From: Lamellibrachia satsuma
Taxonomy: Eukaryota > Annelida > Polychaeta > Sabellida > Siboglinidae
Direction of reading: 5' to 3'
Assembly: GCA_033239005.1 (NCBI GenBank)
Contig: BSQZ01000006.1
Location: forward strand, 3,533,501-3,597,500
DNA: 64,000 bases
In this document: positions 50,566-62,989 of the stretch, piece after piece
Layout: the number at the start of each line of letters is the position of its first letter
Numbering within the stretch: the stretch's first letter is position 1
The notes under the pieces: generated by a model
Told to the model about the DNA's origin: nothing
Seen by the model: the letters and a program-made list of their open reading frames with translations, nothing else
Database searches by the model: none
Position numbers and translations under genes: made by a program

Positions 50566-50735
50566 AAAGTTAGTTTAATAAACAGGGCAACATCCAACAC
50601 TTCATACAAGTTTTACAACACAACGCCTGCCTCCTCTCTCTTTCCTTGACCCTGTCACCGCAATGCAGCGTGGAGTCGTGAGGGGTGTCACTACAGGGCA
50701 GGGATCAATGCCTCATTCCCCCTCCCTTTAACACG
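50510..50735. repeat. Dispersed repeat, copy 1 (partner 52285-53345)
   Basis: Contains TATCGTGGTAACGACAACAT, a (TA)n tract at 50532-50561, TTTAATAAACAGGGCAACAT, ACAAGTTTTACAACACAA, TCCTTGACCCTGTCAC and GGAGTCGTGAGGGGTGTCAC, all shared in order with 52285-53345. Non-coding, unknown class. Confidence 0.65.
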
Positions 50736-52284
50736 TTCACCCCCGAATGAGTCCCAGCGGTAATCTCAACATCATGTTACAATAAAAAAATTGTGATGAA
50801 CCACTCATTTCAGTTCTATCATCCTGATTTACTCCTACCACAAATACTTCTGTAGTTACTTCACTTCCAGCAGAATTGGGAGGTGATGTTCTATTTCGAA
50901 CACTACCCCAGGGATGAGATTTAGCAGTCCCCGGTCGCGCCAAAAAATGGCTTCCGGGCGACTTCAATTTTTGATTACACTGGCCTGCATGGCAACTCAA
51001 AATATTTAAAGAGATGCAATATTTTAGACGCAGCAAAAACAAATGGAATGTTAATCAAATTCACAGGACCTGATGTCCTGTGGTGCTTGGAGACTTTTTA
51101 TGTAGACTGTTGGTGTACCATGTTATGAAAACAAAACAATTTGTCACATGTACAATTGTATACTGTATTTTATTCAGTATTATGTATTACACTGTATTGA
51201 TCCTGCCTTGAAAATAAATGTTTCAAAACTGTTTGTTTTTGATGTTTTTATTTGTTGTTGATGTTGTTCATACATTCTATCTTCAAATTATTTACTTTCT
51301 ATCATCAAAGTATTGATTAGCAAGTGGGCTACTTAAGAAGTTCATGTCACTTTGCAAGGTTGGTAGCCCGATTGGCTACCTTCCATGACTTGCTAAATCT
51401 CACCCTTACCACCCGAGTCACAGTTCAATGGTCATTGTTTTCTTTTAACACTATCACCACACGTACTATCACCACACGTACTATCACCACACGTACGTAT
51501 GTGGTTACTTTCACTTCCAGCAGAAGTGTTTTTTGCGGCAACATAAACAATGTGTTATCAACTATTCAATGGAAAGAAATCCAGTTCAGACCCTACCAAT
51601 AAAGTTACTCTCTGCGCAAACAATTATTGTCCACAGCAGAGATTTATCGTGTGTCAATGAAACAATTTCCACTGTGATGCTTGGATCATTTAAATGTAGC
51701 TCACATCCAAGAACTATAACAACTTAAAATGCGTAATTATATAATGATACATCAATTCTAAGGTACGGTTGAACTACATATCCAGCACAGTGGGTGGGTG
51801 ACATGTGCGTAGGCCACGCCGAGGGTGTACGACTTCATCGTTAGCCTTATTAGGAAGGCCGACTTCGTCGAAGAAGGCACCGCATGTCGCCTTGTAGAAC
51901 GATGTGAGTTCACTTTCAGGAAGCCGTTCTGGCAGCCGAGCGAATCTCACCTATTGAACGGAGGCACATACATATGACAGCCAGGCATGAGTGTTGGTGG
52001 GGAAGACCTGCTTGTATGGCCCATCCAGCCCATCGGAACAGCCCTGCTGAGGGCGCAAGTAACGGTTCTTCCATTTTGGGTGCTGGTCGTTGACGGACTT
52101 CGGGAGTTGAATGATGTGAAGGAAGGACTGTCCAGCCAGTTGGCGCTACAAAAGCCTGAACACTCCATTTGCAAAAATAGAACTCAAACGCCGGGAAATA
52201 AATGATAAATGAGCGGTGAAACCATCCAACAAACAGTACTTCCCTGTAATGGCTAATGTGACTGCACTGGTCATGGATCCAAAT
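50736..52284. other. No gene; 16-bp triple repeat at 51449-51497
   Basis: CTATCACCACACGTA occurs three times in tandem at about 51449-51497. The 101-aa minus frame 50737-51042 and the overlapping frames at 51947-52205 have no recognised family. 51800-52160 is somewhat GC-richer than its surroundings. Confidence 0.4.
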
Positions 52285-53345
52285 GTGATATCACGGTAAC
52301 GACGACATGATATATATTTATATATAATATATAATCAAAGTTTAAAGATGCCTCCTCAATTTGATTTTTTTGTTGGTCTCATTTTAAATTAATTTTGTGA
52401 AAAACCAAACCTACCTAGTACACACAGCAACATGCTAGCTCATCTGTGCAATCTTTGTACGTAGTTTTGGTGAAATCATCAGACAAACTATTAAGTTACG
52501 TAATGCTTGTGAATTGAAAATCAAAATGCTGATCATGAAAATTTCGTAAATTTGTCATGTGTTTGACGAGAGGAGTGAAGTCACGCCCATGATCGGCATT
52601 GACTCACATGGTGTTAACCATTTTGGATATCCACTATTTTGATCCATACCAAATCTAACATTCGACTGAAGTCCATTCTTTCGATGATTTGAACAAAAGT
52701 AAGCATTTCTTTATTAAATAGACTGCGCATATTACTTAAACTAGTCATGCATTACACATCTGGATATATACAAACCATATTCGCAGTGGGCTGAACCATT
52801 TGAGGAAGCAGCTTTAATGAACAGGACAACAGCCACCACCGCATACAAGCATACAGGTTAAGTCTCCTGCATTCGCCAGGAGACTCCTGGAAATCCACCA
52901 AATCTCCTGATCTCCTGGAAAGGAGAACCAATCTTCTGGATTTTTAGTGAAACCAAAACAAATTTTTTTATGTTATTTTCCGAACTCGGCATGGCCTAAT
53001 TGGGTTTTATTTCCGGCTGACTCAAGTATGTTTTTCTCAGTCAACAGAAAATGGTCAATACCGGTTCTGATTTTCCGAGACTACCCGATTTATGTATAAA
53101 TCCCCGATTTTCTGAGACCCTCCAATTTACGTATAAATCCCCGATTTTCTGAGACCCTCTGATTTATGTATAAATCTCCTGGATTGGCATTTCTGAAACT
53201 TAACATGTGTGTACAAGTTTTATAACACAATGCATCATCTCTCTCTCTCATCTCTCTCCTTGACCCTGTCACGGCTCTCCTGCATGGAGTCAGGAGGGGT
53301 TTCACCATGGGGCGCAGGTGGGGCCAATGCCACAGATGCACAGGC
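52285..53345. repeat. Dispersed repeat, copy 2, expanded, with 37-bp subrepeats
   Basis: ATATCACGGTAACGACGACA (52289) through TTTAATGAACAGGACAACAG (52812) and CCTTGACCCTGTCACGG (53260) align in order with copy 1, with about 450 bp and 350 bp of extra sequence between blocks. 53066-53175 holds about three 37-bp units of the form CCGATTTTCTGAGACCCTCC then AATTTACGTATAAATCC. The end of this unit recurs once at about 57865-57915. Confidence 0.6.
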
Positions 53346-56300
53346 ATAGAAAAAATGAGGTAAGAATACTGTTTATCAGTTGATGATGCTGGATTACATG
53401 TGGAGCTATTGATAATGACTTAGAAGTTAATAATTTTTAATTCGTCCTGTAGGCTTTAAATTTTATAATATTTAAAATCTTAAAAAAGTCAGTGAAGATT
53501 AGTTTGTTCTCATCGACGTTGTATTTTATTTTTTATATGCCCAGAAAGAAAAACAAAAAAATTTTCAATACAGTGTATGACCTCTTTTGCGCATCGACCT
53601 GAGTCACCTGTGCTGACAGCATACTGTCAACCCGATCGTAGCAACCTCGTGGCTGCTTGAAGGGGATTTCATGGGTGAGCCTCATGAACATTGATGAGTT
53701 GAATGATGTCATCATGAGGCGCAGATTCCAAGCTTCATTTTAGTATAACTTTAGTATAAAATATATAGTTAATATTAAACAGGGATTCCTATCAGACCGG
53801 CGAAAATCCGTTGCAATTTGAATGTTCTAACTATACCACTATTAAAGATCACCTCATATATTCAAGATGGCCACCATTTTGACCTACTTTTGGTTGCGGT
53901 ATCGTAAAGCATTGTATTGTAAAGAGTTGCCCTGTTGTCGGGAACACCAGAAAACCTACCAGTAGAAGAAATTTTCCAATTTTGGCGCAGTTAAAATTTA
54001 TTTTACATTTTTAAATTCTAACTTGGACTCATTATTCCTCAGTTATTGAAGAGTTTTTTCATTACAATAAAACGCAAGAAAAGTGATATTTCTCTCATCT
54101 TCAACTGTTCATCTACTGTTGTACAAACCAACCATACAGTCGCACCCCGTTATTGTGCGCCTTTTTATTATGCGAATTCAGATATAAGGCGGTCAGTTGT
54201 GTCTCCGATTTTCTGCCACCAGGGGAAATGCCAAATGGGCTTGCTTAAACCTACTTAGAATGTCTTTGACAATTCTAAAAAAATATTAGGTGAACAATGT
54301 CAGAAGAATGAATGTGTTGTTTGTTTTGCACTGCTGCTGACATCAATCGCTGTCACTAGTAGTCTGATTCCTGGACAAGTTTCCTGGTAATACTTCCATA
54401 AAGTGGATATCATAAACTGTTCTTGGACAAGACAGAAATAGACTCTCAGATAAAATCCTGGCGATTGTGTATTGCAGGTCTAGTTAATGGTATTTGGATA
54501 TGGAATGTATATATGTATGATGGTATCGCCATAAATACATCTTTATTACATCCAGCGTTTTGAAGCTATGGTAATGACTCTGTCCTCCCAAGGCTTGTAG
54601 AATAAACATTACTTTAATTGACCCGATGTGGCACTGGTCTAAATAACACCAGCATAACCCGTGGACTTTTATGTGCACAGCATCCACTGCATATAATGAG
54701 TGTGCAATTGTGCGGATAATAGCAGAGGGAGTAATTACGCCTCGGCACGGCACGAGAGGGGTTGATGGGAGGGGGACTGTGTCTAGGGGATAGCGAAGGA
54801 CTGATGAAGCGTCATTGGCATAAGGAATCTAGGTTCAGTGATGGCACATGCTGGAATGGTGGAGTGTGCTGTTCTCCATAAGGTGGGTCTGTTGCTGAGT
54901 CTGGGTGATATATAGCAGTTGTGCTCATGCATCATCTCATATTGACTGTTCTCTTATTTGAAACACTATTAAGTGTTCTGTGTTGTTCGGTTGTGGAGCT
55001 GTTTCATGTTACTGTTTAGTCGACTGAAGCCATTGGGATCTCATAGAATTTATCGTTGTTTTGCTGAGAGATTTTGCATACATTATTGACAAGTTATTTT
55101 GCTTTCAGATTTACTTTAAATGGTATGTTTTTATTGATCTGGACATGCCTGTATCAAAACAAGTATTGGTTGAAGTATATTATCAATAAACGGTTGGCTA
55201 AAAAATCCGATTTACTTCTGATCCCATCTGGATTTTGGAGTCATGTTGCTGTGTCAGCTAGAGGCTGAGGATGACATCTTAGTGGATGACATCTATGACA
55301 TCTTAGTGGATGACATCTTAGGATCATATGTGCAACATAGTTAACATCATGAGAGTGGATGACAGTTGGCTCCTTTTTAACATTCCACAGCATGTGTATG
55401 AGGGTCTCATGTATAGGACACCTTGTTATCCTTCTATGTACTTTTCACAATTATCAGGATATCGCAAACAAGAGAATAACATCGCATTGGGAATAGTATC
55501 TGAATAAAGTTATCCTTGAAATAGCGTAATATTATTTAAAACCTGACCTGTGAAGCTGTTGATGTTTTTAGAATTTAAAACTATTCAAAGGGTTATGTTT
55601 AGGTTAGACTAGATCTGTAGCTATACAAGAATGAAATGCTATGTTGTTTTAAATATATTCACCTATCGTACAAAATAGCTGTGAATGTAGTGGGAAGTTC
55701 GGTATACTAACTTTTAGTTCCAAAATGGCAAAATAAAAAATATCTATCAACCAAGCAAGTTACAAGGCAGAATAACTCATTAATTAGTTAATAGTTGTTT
55801 TGTCAATTGGGCCATATGAGTGGGTCCGTTGAATAAGTGCTCTACTGCGATCTGATAAAACAGGTTACAAAGTGGATACGACGATGGAAGATGTTTCACA
55901 CTTTGCCAATTACAGTTTCCGTTGAGTCGAGGGAATGCTACAAAGACTGACGCTGGAGAAATCAATTGTCTAATCCCAAATGTTGTTTATCACAAGGCAA
56001 CTGAAAACAATATCTGCGTGAAGATTATTTGAACTTTATTTTTGAAATTTATGAATTCTGTTTTATAAATGGAAGGCCTGTTTCCTCAGAGTTATTGTTG
56101 CAGTGCACAGTTAGAAGGATGATCTTGACCATGTCCAGCACATTGGTGCATGGTTCCTTAGAGTAAGTTTGTAGGATTCAGTGATTTGGTCACATCCAGT
56201 AGATATCTGCCGCATCCACCTAGACAGTTAGTGCTGTCTACACACATGCTAACTGTTTCCACAAGAGACTCTAATTCCTTCAATCTTCTAATTCTGTTTT

Positions 56301-57242
56301 CCAATGAAAGGCAACAATGTTGGGAATTGGTAAAAATGTTCATGTCTGATCATTGGTTTACCTAACTGAATTCAATCAGTGATCAATCATATATTAAGTT
56401 AATATGTTTCTAAGTATGTTGTTTTTTTAATGCGGTTTCGCCATGTCGACGTATGTACATACACTACTAGACACGCATGCTAGGGCTTACTTTCACTCAC
56501 CAGACCTAACCCATTGGCAGCGCCGCGTCGGACAGTGGCGCCACTCGTGGGTAACTGGGAGAAGGGGTGGGATAGCCAATCAGAAATATTCTCTCTTCCT
56601 GTAAATTTTTTTACTCATTATCATGCAACGATCTCGGAGGTAAAGTCACGGAACGACAGGGAATGAATTTCCGAATGAACATAATAAAAAATGATCGATC
56701 ACACAAGATTGTGATCGATTCCTCGATTGGAGGCATGAACCAATCCACCATCGATGAAATCAATTAATCGGAATACCACTACCACTGTACACAACTTGAA
56801 AGACGACCTTGGCTATGTTTAGAGTCTGTTGGCAGGATTAAAATGGTTAGGTCATATCTGCTGCAGCCACCCAGTCAGTGGGCACAACATGCCTTCACAC
56901 ATAACAACTTCTGTGCTTTCCATGCTTCCACAAAAAACTGTATTTCGACTTTCAAATTCACAATATTTTGTCACCGTTATTCACAGTAAAGTCAGATATG
57001 ACCGTCATCCTGGAAAGAACATCCATTTATCTTTATTTCCAGGCCGGGGTCCTTCAGCTTTGTTGGCGTGAGTGATTTGATACACAGGGGATTTTGTAAA
57101 AGGTCAAGAAACCTTAAAAAAAGGTTGCTTTGGAAATGCATGTAGAGGCTGACAATTTCCATTCAGCATGTGCTAACACAGTGTTGAGTGATAGACTCTA
57201 AATGGAGGGCACAAGGAATAAATCGTGTCTTCCGTGGGCAAT
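53346..57242. other. Long stretch without a recognisable gene
   Basis: 3.9 kb, mostly AT-rich. At 55266-55322 GATGACATCT(TAGTGG/ATGACATCTT) is repeated about four times. A GC-richer patch at 56510-56570 has GCAGCGCCGCGTCGGACAG. Frames of 60-89 aa occur on both strands; none shows a motif. Confidence 0.45.
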
Positions 57243-57370
57243 TTTGTATAAATGAGTAACTGGCTTCACACAGTTGTGGGAACAGTTGTCAATAATTGGT
57301 TGCAGTATGTTTAATAATGCTTCCCAGAGAAGTAGAGTTTACATTCATGTGAACATGTCTGCCAGGGATG
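57243..57370 (+). mobile_element. SINE body fragment
   Basis: Matches the middle of the SINE at 31254: TTGTATAAATGAGTAACTGG, AATAATGCTTCCCAGAGAAG, GAACATGTCTGCCAGGG. Lacks the tRNA head and L2-like tail. A poly-C run (57376-57386) follows. Confidence 0.65.
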
Positions 57371-57960
57371 GATGCCCCCCCCCCCCGACAAAAGCCCCAC
57401 TGGACAAAAGGAGTACAGATCTCCCGGATTTACGTTGAAAAAAGTCTTGTAGATAAACAGTGATCCCTTTGACTACATTAAGGGTTATTCAATCAAGTGT
57501 GGATCCTTCAGGTTCCCTAAATGTTGCCGCCCACTATAAACCAAGTTCACATTGATGTGCAATCTGTTGAATATCCCTTCAAATAATGCCCATCGATATA
57601 TTTCCACTGTACATAACATTTATTTACAAGTGACACAATTAGAGCACATTATCAACAAAAAGATGTATTTTACAAATTGACAAATGCCTCCATTACCCAG
57701 GATTAAAAATTTTGAAGAAAAAGAAAAGGCTGAAGTTCAACCATTTAACAGTACATTTAACAGTACATGCGCAGTGTATTTGAAACTAAAGCTGATCTGG
57801 CAGTTTTCATGAGTGGCAATAATGTGAAATGCACCGATTTACCTGCAATTACCCGATACCAACCCTATGTCCGATTTATGCATAAATCTCCTGCATCTGC
57901 ATTTCTGAATCTTGGCCGGGGTAAATTATAAAATTTGTCCTTATAAATAATTTATATATA
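57371..57960. other. No gene; poly-C run and a dispersed-repeat remnant
   Basis: CCCCCCCCCCC at 57376-57386. At 57865-57915 CCGATTTATGCATAAATCTC then CTGCATCTGCATTTCTGAAT matches the end of the 37-bp unit region near 53160-53200. Confidence 0.5.
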
Positions 57961-58551
57961 TATATATGTGACCCATCTTAACGAAATGAGTCGGATGTCG
58001 GCAAAACTGATTTTCCGTAAATGCCGCTGATGTGAAAAAAATCGTGAATCTGTCGACTTTGAGATTTTCCCTCAAAATTATTCTTTAGTATTCGTTTTAT
58101 CGATTGCCACTCTAGCTGGCCTCTAATTAACTATGTTTCGTGTATTTTAAAGTGATTTTTGTAGAGCTGTGCGAAGTGTTCCGCTCTACTTCCTTAAAAC
58201 AAAGCCAAGAATGCCAGTAATTGCGCGCGTTCGTTGCCGCTAATTCTGGGACGATCCCTAACAAATCAGGCATCAACACGAAGCTTGACGCGTCATCTCT
58301 CCATATATGGACATATATATGCTAATATATTCGTTCTAAGACCTCCAGAGAGCGAGGAATACACCCCCTGTATAGGCTAGATGTGTAAACAAATCGAATC
58401 ACGTGATAGCAACGCCACCTCCACAACACAGGCAGCTGTTCTCATTGGTTCATTGTTGGGTCATTTACATAATCCTCTAAACACACGCATGCGCAGTGTG
58501 TATTTCCACCGCGTCAGTGCTGACCCAGATAGCGACCAAGAAGAAGAAAAA
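57961..58551 (+). promoter_or_regulatory. 5' flank of the DUF7869-type gene; possible element end
   Basis: After a short TATATA run, GTGACCCATCTTAACGAAAT starts at 57967. The region is moderately CpG-containing (TTGCGCGCGTTCGTTGCCGC near 58215) and leads to ATG 58552. If the gene belongs to a transposon, this would be its left terminal region. That is inference; no matching right end is inside the window. Confidence 0.35.
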
Positions 58552-61500
58552 ATGGCGTTTAACGTGGCGAGGTTGTTAAATTCGGATGAAAGTGATCGCG
58601 CGCAGATTGACAGTTTGGTCGAAGAGTATTTTTTGGAAGATTTGACGGATGGAAGCGAGGAGGACGAGGATGCAAACTTTGCGAATTATGAAACTGATGA
58701 AAACGATGACTTCGACTTTCGTCAGAATGACTATGACACGGCAATGGAAGTGGCCAACAGATCGGTGGAGACGGTATCAGATTCTCCGGATGAGGAATTG
58801 CGGAAAGCGAAAAAGTTCAGGTATTTGTCACTGTTGTTTTAATAATGTATTCCTATCTGCAATCGCGTAGTAAATCCAGTTACCGATACCCGGTTATATC
58901 TGGTGCTTGAATTCGCAAATAAATTACTTTAGACTATCTTGTATGCTTGTTTGTTGACAATCTGACATTCGCCATTGATGATTGATTACGGGATCCCATT
59001 AATTACCATTGCCCTGGCTTCCCGTTTTACCGTACTTCTTCACTACATGTTATATTCCAGTTAGTCACTGCTTTGGAAATTAAGGTGACAAGTGACATTA
59101 GCGATGGAGTTAAAATAATTAATGTTTAGACCTGTGTTGAGAACAAAGAGAAAGAAACATGTCACGTGACCCATACTATCTTGTCATGGCCAAATATAAA
59201 GATTTTGTATTTGTAGGAAAAACTGAAATCTTATGCATTACACTACATCTCATTTTGTGTTCTTGATTTATAGATGTTCCTGTAAGTATAACAAAGGCGG
59301 CCCATGTTATACAATTTTGGACCGCAACAACTTGTCGAAAGGAGGTTGATGATGGCTGATTTTACTCCAAGTAAGTAAAATGTAATCACATAATGTCTCA
59401 CTTCATTATTGCTCATTGTATGAGTAATTTTAATTGTATGGTAATTTTTGGTAAAAATACTAACACTAATTACATACAATTTGAACATTCCTAACTGTTG
59501 ATTAATTTTATTTATTACAGTTATGTTTAGCATTCATGAGTATGTACTGTTACAAGTGTGGTTGACATCGAACGGACATAAATCTATTATTTTGCATAGC
59601 TTTGACAATGTCATTGAACATAGTTGCTCATACATTGTCAGTGATCAGTTGTTTACTTTTTCAATAAATATGTTATTTGCATTCTTATTTTTGGGTATAA
59701 TTTATAGGGGAACAGATGTTAGTTCTACTGGAAAGCTGTCAACGATGATTGACCTATCTGAGCGACTGACAGGGAAGAAAAAGTCGGTGGAACAGAAAGT
59801 TCGAAAACATCAGCGAACCCGGTACTTCCTGGAGGGACACCAGTTGTGCCGTGACACGTTCAAGTTTATACATGAGTAAGCACTGTTGTAATTAATGGTT
59901 GTGTATTACTTTGTAAGCTTATTAATATTTAATATAGTATTAATTATTTTTTTCAATGATTAATATCAATTATGTTTAAAATTAGATTAGTGTGGAATCA
60001 CTGTTGCCTACTGATGATTAGTCCGTGCCACCTGAGTTAATCTTCAAACATGATGTCCTGAAATACCCATTGTGAACATGTTTAGACTGTTACATTTAAA
60101 ACAGCCTGCCATTGTTGAATGTTTTCCATCAATCATGTTACAGCATCAGCCAGAACCGATTGAGTTCTCTGCTCAGTTGGTATAAGGACAACGGCTTAGT
60201 CGCTAAAGAAAAGCTGACAGGTGGCCGGAAGAGCAACGTGAGGGCGCACACGTTCGAGGACACCAAGCGAGCAGTGTCCTTCATCTGCAGCTATGCAGAG
60301 GACAATGCATTGGTACTTCCCGGACGCATCCCCGGCTACAAGCGCGATGATGTCAAGTTGCTGCCTTCGTCAGAGACCAAGACAAAGGTCTACGAGTGCT
60401 ACAAGTCTGCCTGCGAACAGAAAGGTATTGAAACTTTTTTGGTCTAACTATAATGATAATTATTTTATGGAGTTTGTCTTGTCTTTCAGACTGGCTAGCG
60501 AATCTGTGGCATCAAACAGGATGATGGCCATACTAATTTGTCCACCTTTTAACAATAAAGTGCATCTGTTCACAAGTAGCCATGCTTTTTAAATAACGGT
60601 AACACTATAAAAATAATTCTTACACAGTACAAAATACTGGTCTTGTGTTCAGATTGATGGGATTCCTTTGTACATTATTACCAACTGTGTTTATGTTTGC
60701 AGATCATGCAGTGATAAGCATGTCGGTCTTCCGGACTACCTGGCTGAATTTGGTTCCTCACATCCTAACTGCACGACCTATGACCGATCTGTGTTGGACC
60801 TGCCAGTCCAACAATCACATGATCTACCGAGGAGTGAACCTTATAGAGGAGGAGAAGAGCCAGCGGTTGAAGAAGCAAGAGGTTTGAACAGTGCTAATAC
60901 TAACAGTGTTAACAAATGAAAGACGAATCATTTCATCATGGCAGTATCTGTACACTTTTATTTTGTTTATAGTTTATGTTTAAGTATTACATTTATAAAT
61001 AAAAAAATTACATTAGTTTTTTCATATAAAGTTATAATATCGGCCTTCAGTTAATGACTTAATTTTCAACAATAAAATTCATGTCATTCAAAATGAAGAG
61101 TAACAGACAATTAATTATTTACTGGAGTACACTGACTGGCTTATATGAGATAGGTATAATGTTATGCAAACACATGCAGTTGTTTAGTTGGTGACATTGT
61201 TTTGACAGGACCACCTGCGACTTGCTCACTTAGCTCGGTCGCACTACAACGAGATGCTGGCACGTGCCAAGGAGACATGCAAGCAGCTCCAAGTGTCTGA
61301 TTTACACAGGAGTGCTCCCTGCAGCAGACAGGTCTCGATGCACTACAGTTTCGATTATGCGCAGCAAGTTCACCTGCCAAGTGACCCTCTCCAGCCAGGC
61401 CCCTTGTACTTCCTAGTTCCTAGGAAGTGTGGGATATTTGGGGTCTGCTGCGAGGGGCTCCCTAAGCAGGTGAACTTCCTCATTGATGAAGCCCATCTCA

Positions 61501-62840
61501 TCTCAAAGGGGTCAAATGCTGTGTTGTCCTACTTGCATTACTTTTTTGAGAATTTTGGACTGGGTGAGACCCATGCCGACCTTCATTGTGACAATTGCGC
61601 AGGACAGAACAAGAACCGTTATGTCCTGTGGTATTGTGCATGGAGGGTCGCCATTGGTCTCCACCAGTCCATTACTCTCAACTTTATGCTTGCTGGACAC
61701 ACAAAGTTTGCCCCGGACGGATGTTTTGGGCTTTTGAAGCGGGCATTCAAACGCCATGCGATATCGTCTCTGTCAGAGTTCGAGACCGTCGTGAATGGGA
61801 GCGCCTGTGTAAATTCAGCACATCTCATCGGCCTGGAAGGCAGTGCGTCTTTCGTCCCTGTGGGAAACTGGCAGAGCCACCTGAGGCCATTCTTCAGGCC
61901 GTTGATGGGAATCAAGAAGTACCAGCACTTCAGGTATGACAATTTTTTTCTCTATAATTGTACCATCTGTTATGATGTATATGAGAGCAAAGTCAATTAA
62001 CGTCAATGATACTGTATGTGTACTGTTGTGAGAAAGCCAGCATTGTTCACTCGTTGACATCTCAGTCAACAGAAACATGGTTCAAATGAGCTTGCTGGCG
62101 TTATATTATAATTGACAATTTCAACCACTCCACGTTGTCTTGGTTTATTCAACTGTGTAAATGAAGATCTTGCTGTTGATAGTTGTGAATTTAAATGAGT
62201 AATTACATAGTGATAGAATACAAGTCATGTTGGTATGAAGTCTGCCAGGCGGGAGTACACCAGATCCTGTGCGTTTATAACAGAAACATACAAATAATAA
62301 TATTTATTATTAAGCATTCTGTTTGTGATATTAGGTTCGATGCTGCTCGTCCAGGAGTTGTGTTTGCCAAGGTCACCCCGAAGATGACGAGGAAGGCATC
62401 GACCTGCTCATAGCTGATGCTGGCACTCTCCTGCCTCAGCTCCTGCCGCCATCCCTCCACCTGGACTCGACCTTGCTCGCCAGGCGTATCTCTACCGGCA
62501 CATCCGACAGTTTGTGAAGGAAGGCTTTGAGGACATCCTATGTCCCTGCCCTGCTGATGGGACTGTTCCTGTTGCCGGACCGTCTGGGCAGCAGGATACT
62601 GCCCCTGTTGCCGGACCGTCCAGTGCACAGGAACCAGAGTGTGAAGCAACTACTGCTGCACTGGGGCGGGGTAGGGGAAGAGGCAGGGACGTGGACGAGG
62701 GCGTCGAGTCCGTCAGCTATCCTCATCACCTGCACCCGTGCCAACACCACGCAAGCGAGGACGTGGCCGTCCTAGAAGGGACACTTGACCTGGACGTTGT
62801 TACCGATCTGTTGTGTTTATGTAATTACGTTGTTGATTAG
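58552..62840 (+). CDS. DUF7869-type multi-exon gene (transposase-like core), with frame lesions
   Basis: Exons by splice sites and family similarity: 58552-58820, 59274-59370, 59708-59875, 60144-60424, 60703-60881, 61209-61933, 62335-62840. ATG 58552 is preferred over in-frame 58381: AAAAATGG context, followed by an acidic N-terminus (SLVEEYFLEDLTDG). Blocks in order: CSCKYNKGGPC; QLCRDTFKFIHDISQNRL; PGRIPGYKRDDVKLLPSS; PMTDLCWTCQ; HYSFDYAQQVHLPSDPLQPG; PRKCGIFGVC; LHCDNCAGQNKNR; GHTKFAPDGCFGLLKRAF; FDAARPGVVFAK; LYRHIRQFVKEGFEDILCP. Asp in SFDYAQQ, Asp in DNCAGQN and PD in FAPD look like an RNase H-type acidic set (inference). Lesions: exon 2 hits TGA at 59347, and the phase needed by exon 3 implies a one-base shift with a further TGA; exon 7 changes frame twice (about 62385 and 62440). 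Family name is from memory. Confidence 0.7.
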
Positions 62841-62841
62841 T

Positions 62842-62847
62842 ATTAAA
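62842..62847 (+). terminator. Candidate polyadenylation signal ATTAAA
   Basis: The common ATTAAA variant begins two bases after the TAG stop of the last frame of the DUF7869-type gene. Inferred from position. Confidence 0.3.
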
Positions 62848-62989
62848 GTTGTTAAATGTGATAGTCTGTTCTGGTGTTTGCTGTGAAGAGAAAACAACGT
62901 TCAGCATATTGACATGTTTTCATACATTTGAATAAGTTGTTTTAATAATTATAACATTCTTACTGACCCACCTGTGTTACAGATAGTAA

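Noticed and set aside
58381..58551. Upstream in-frame ATG for the DUF7869-type gene
   Set aside because: The extension lacks the acidic family-like character, and ATG 58552 has a better context; still possible as 5' UTR or an alternative start.
61483..61942. Alternative frames of 81-114 aa inside the large exon 61209-61933
   Set aside because: Shadows of the 248-aa frame that carries the family motifs.
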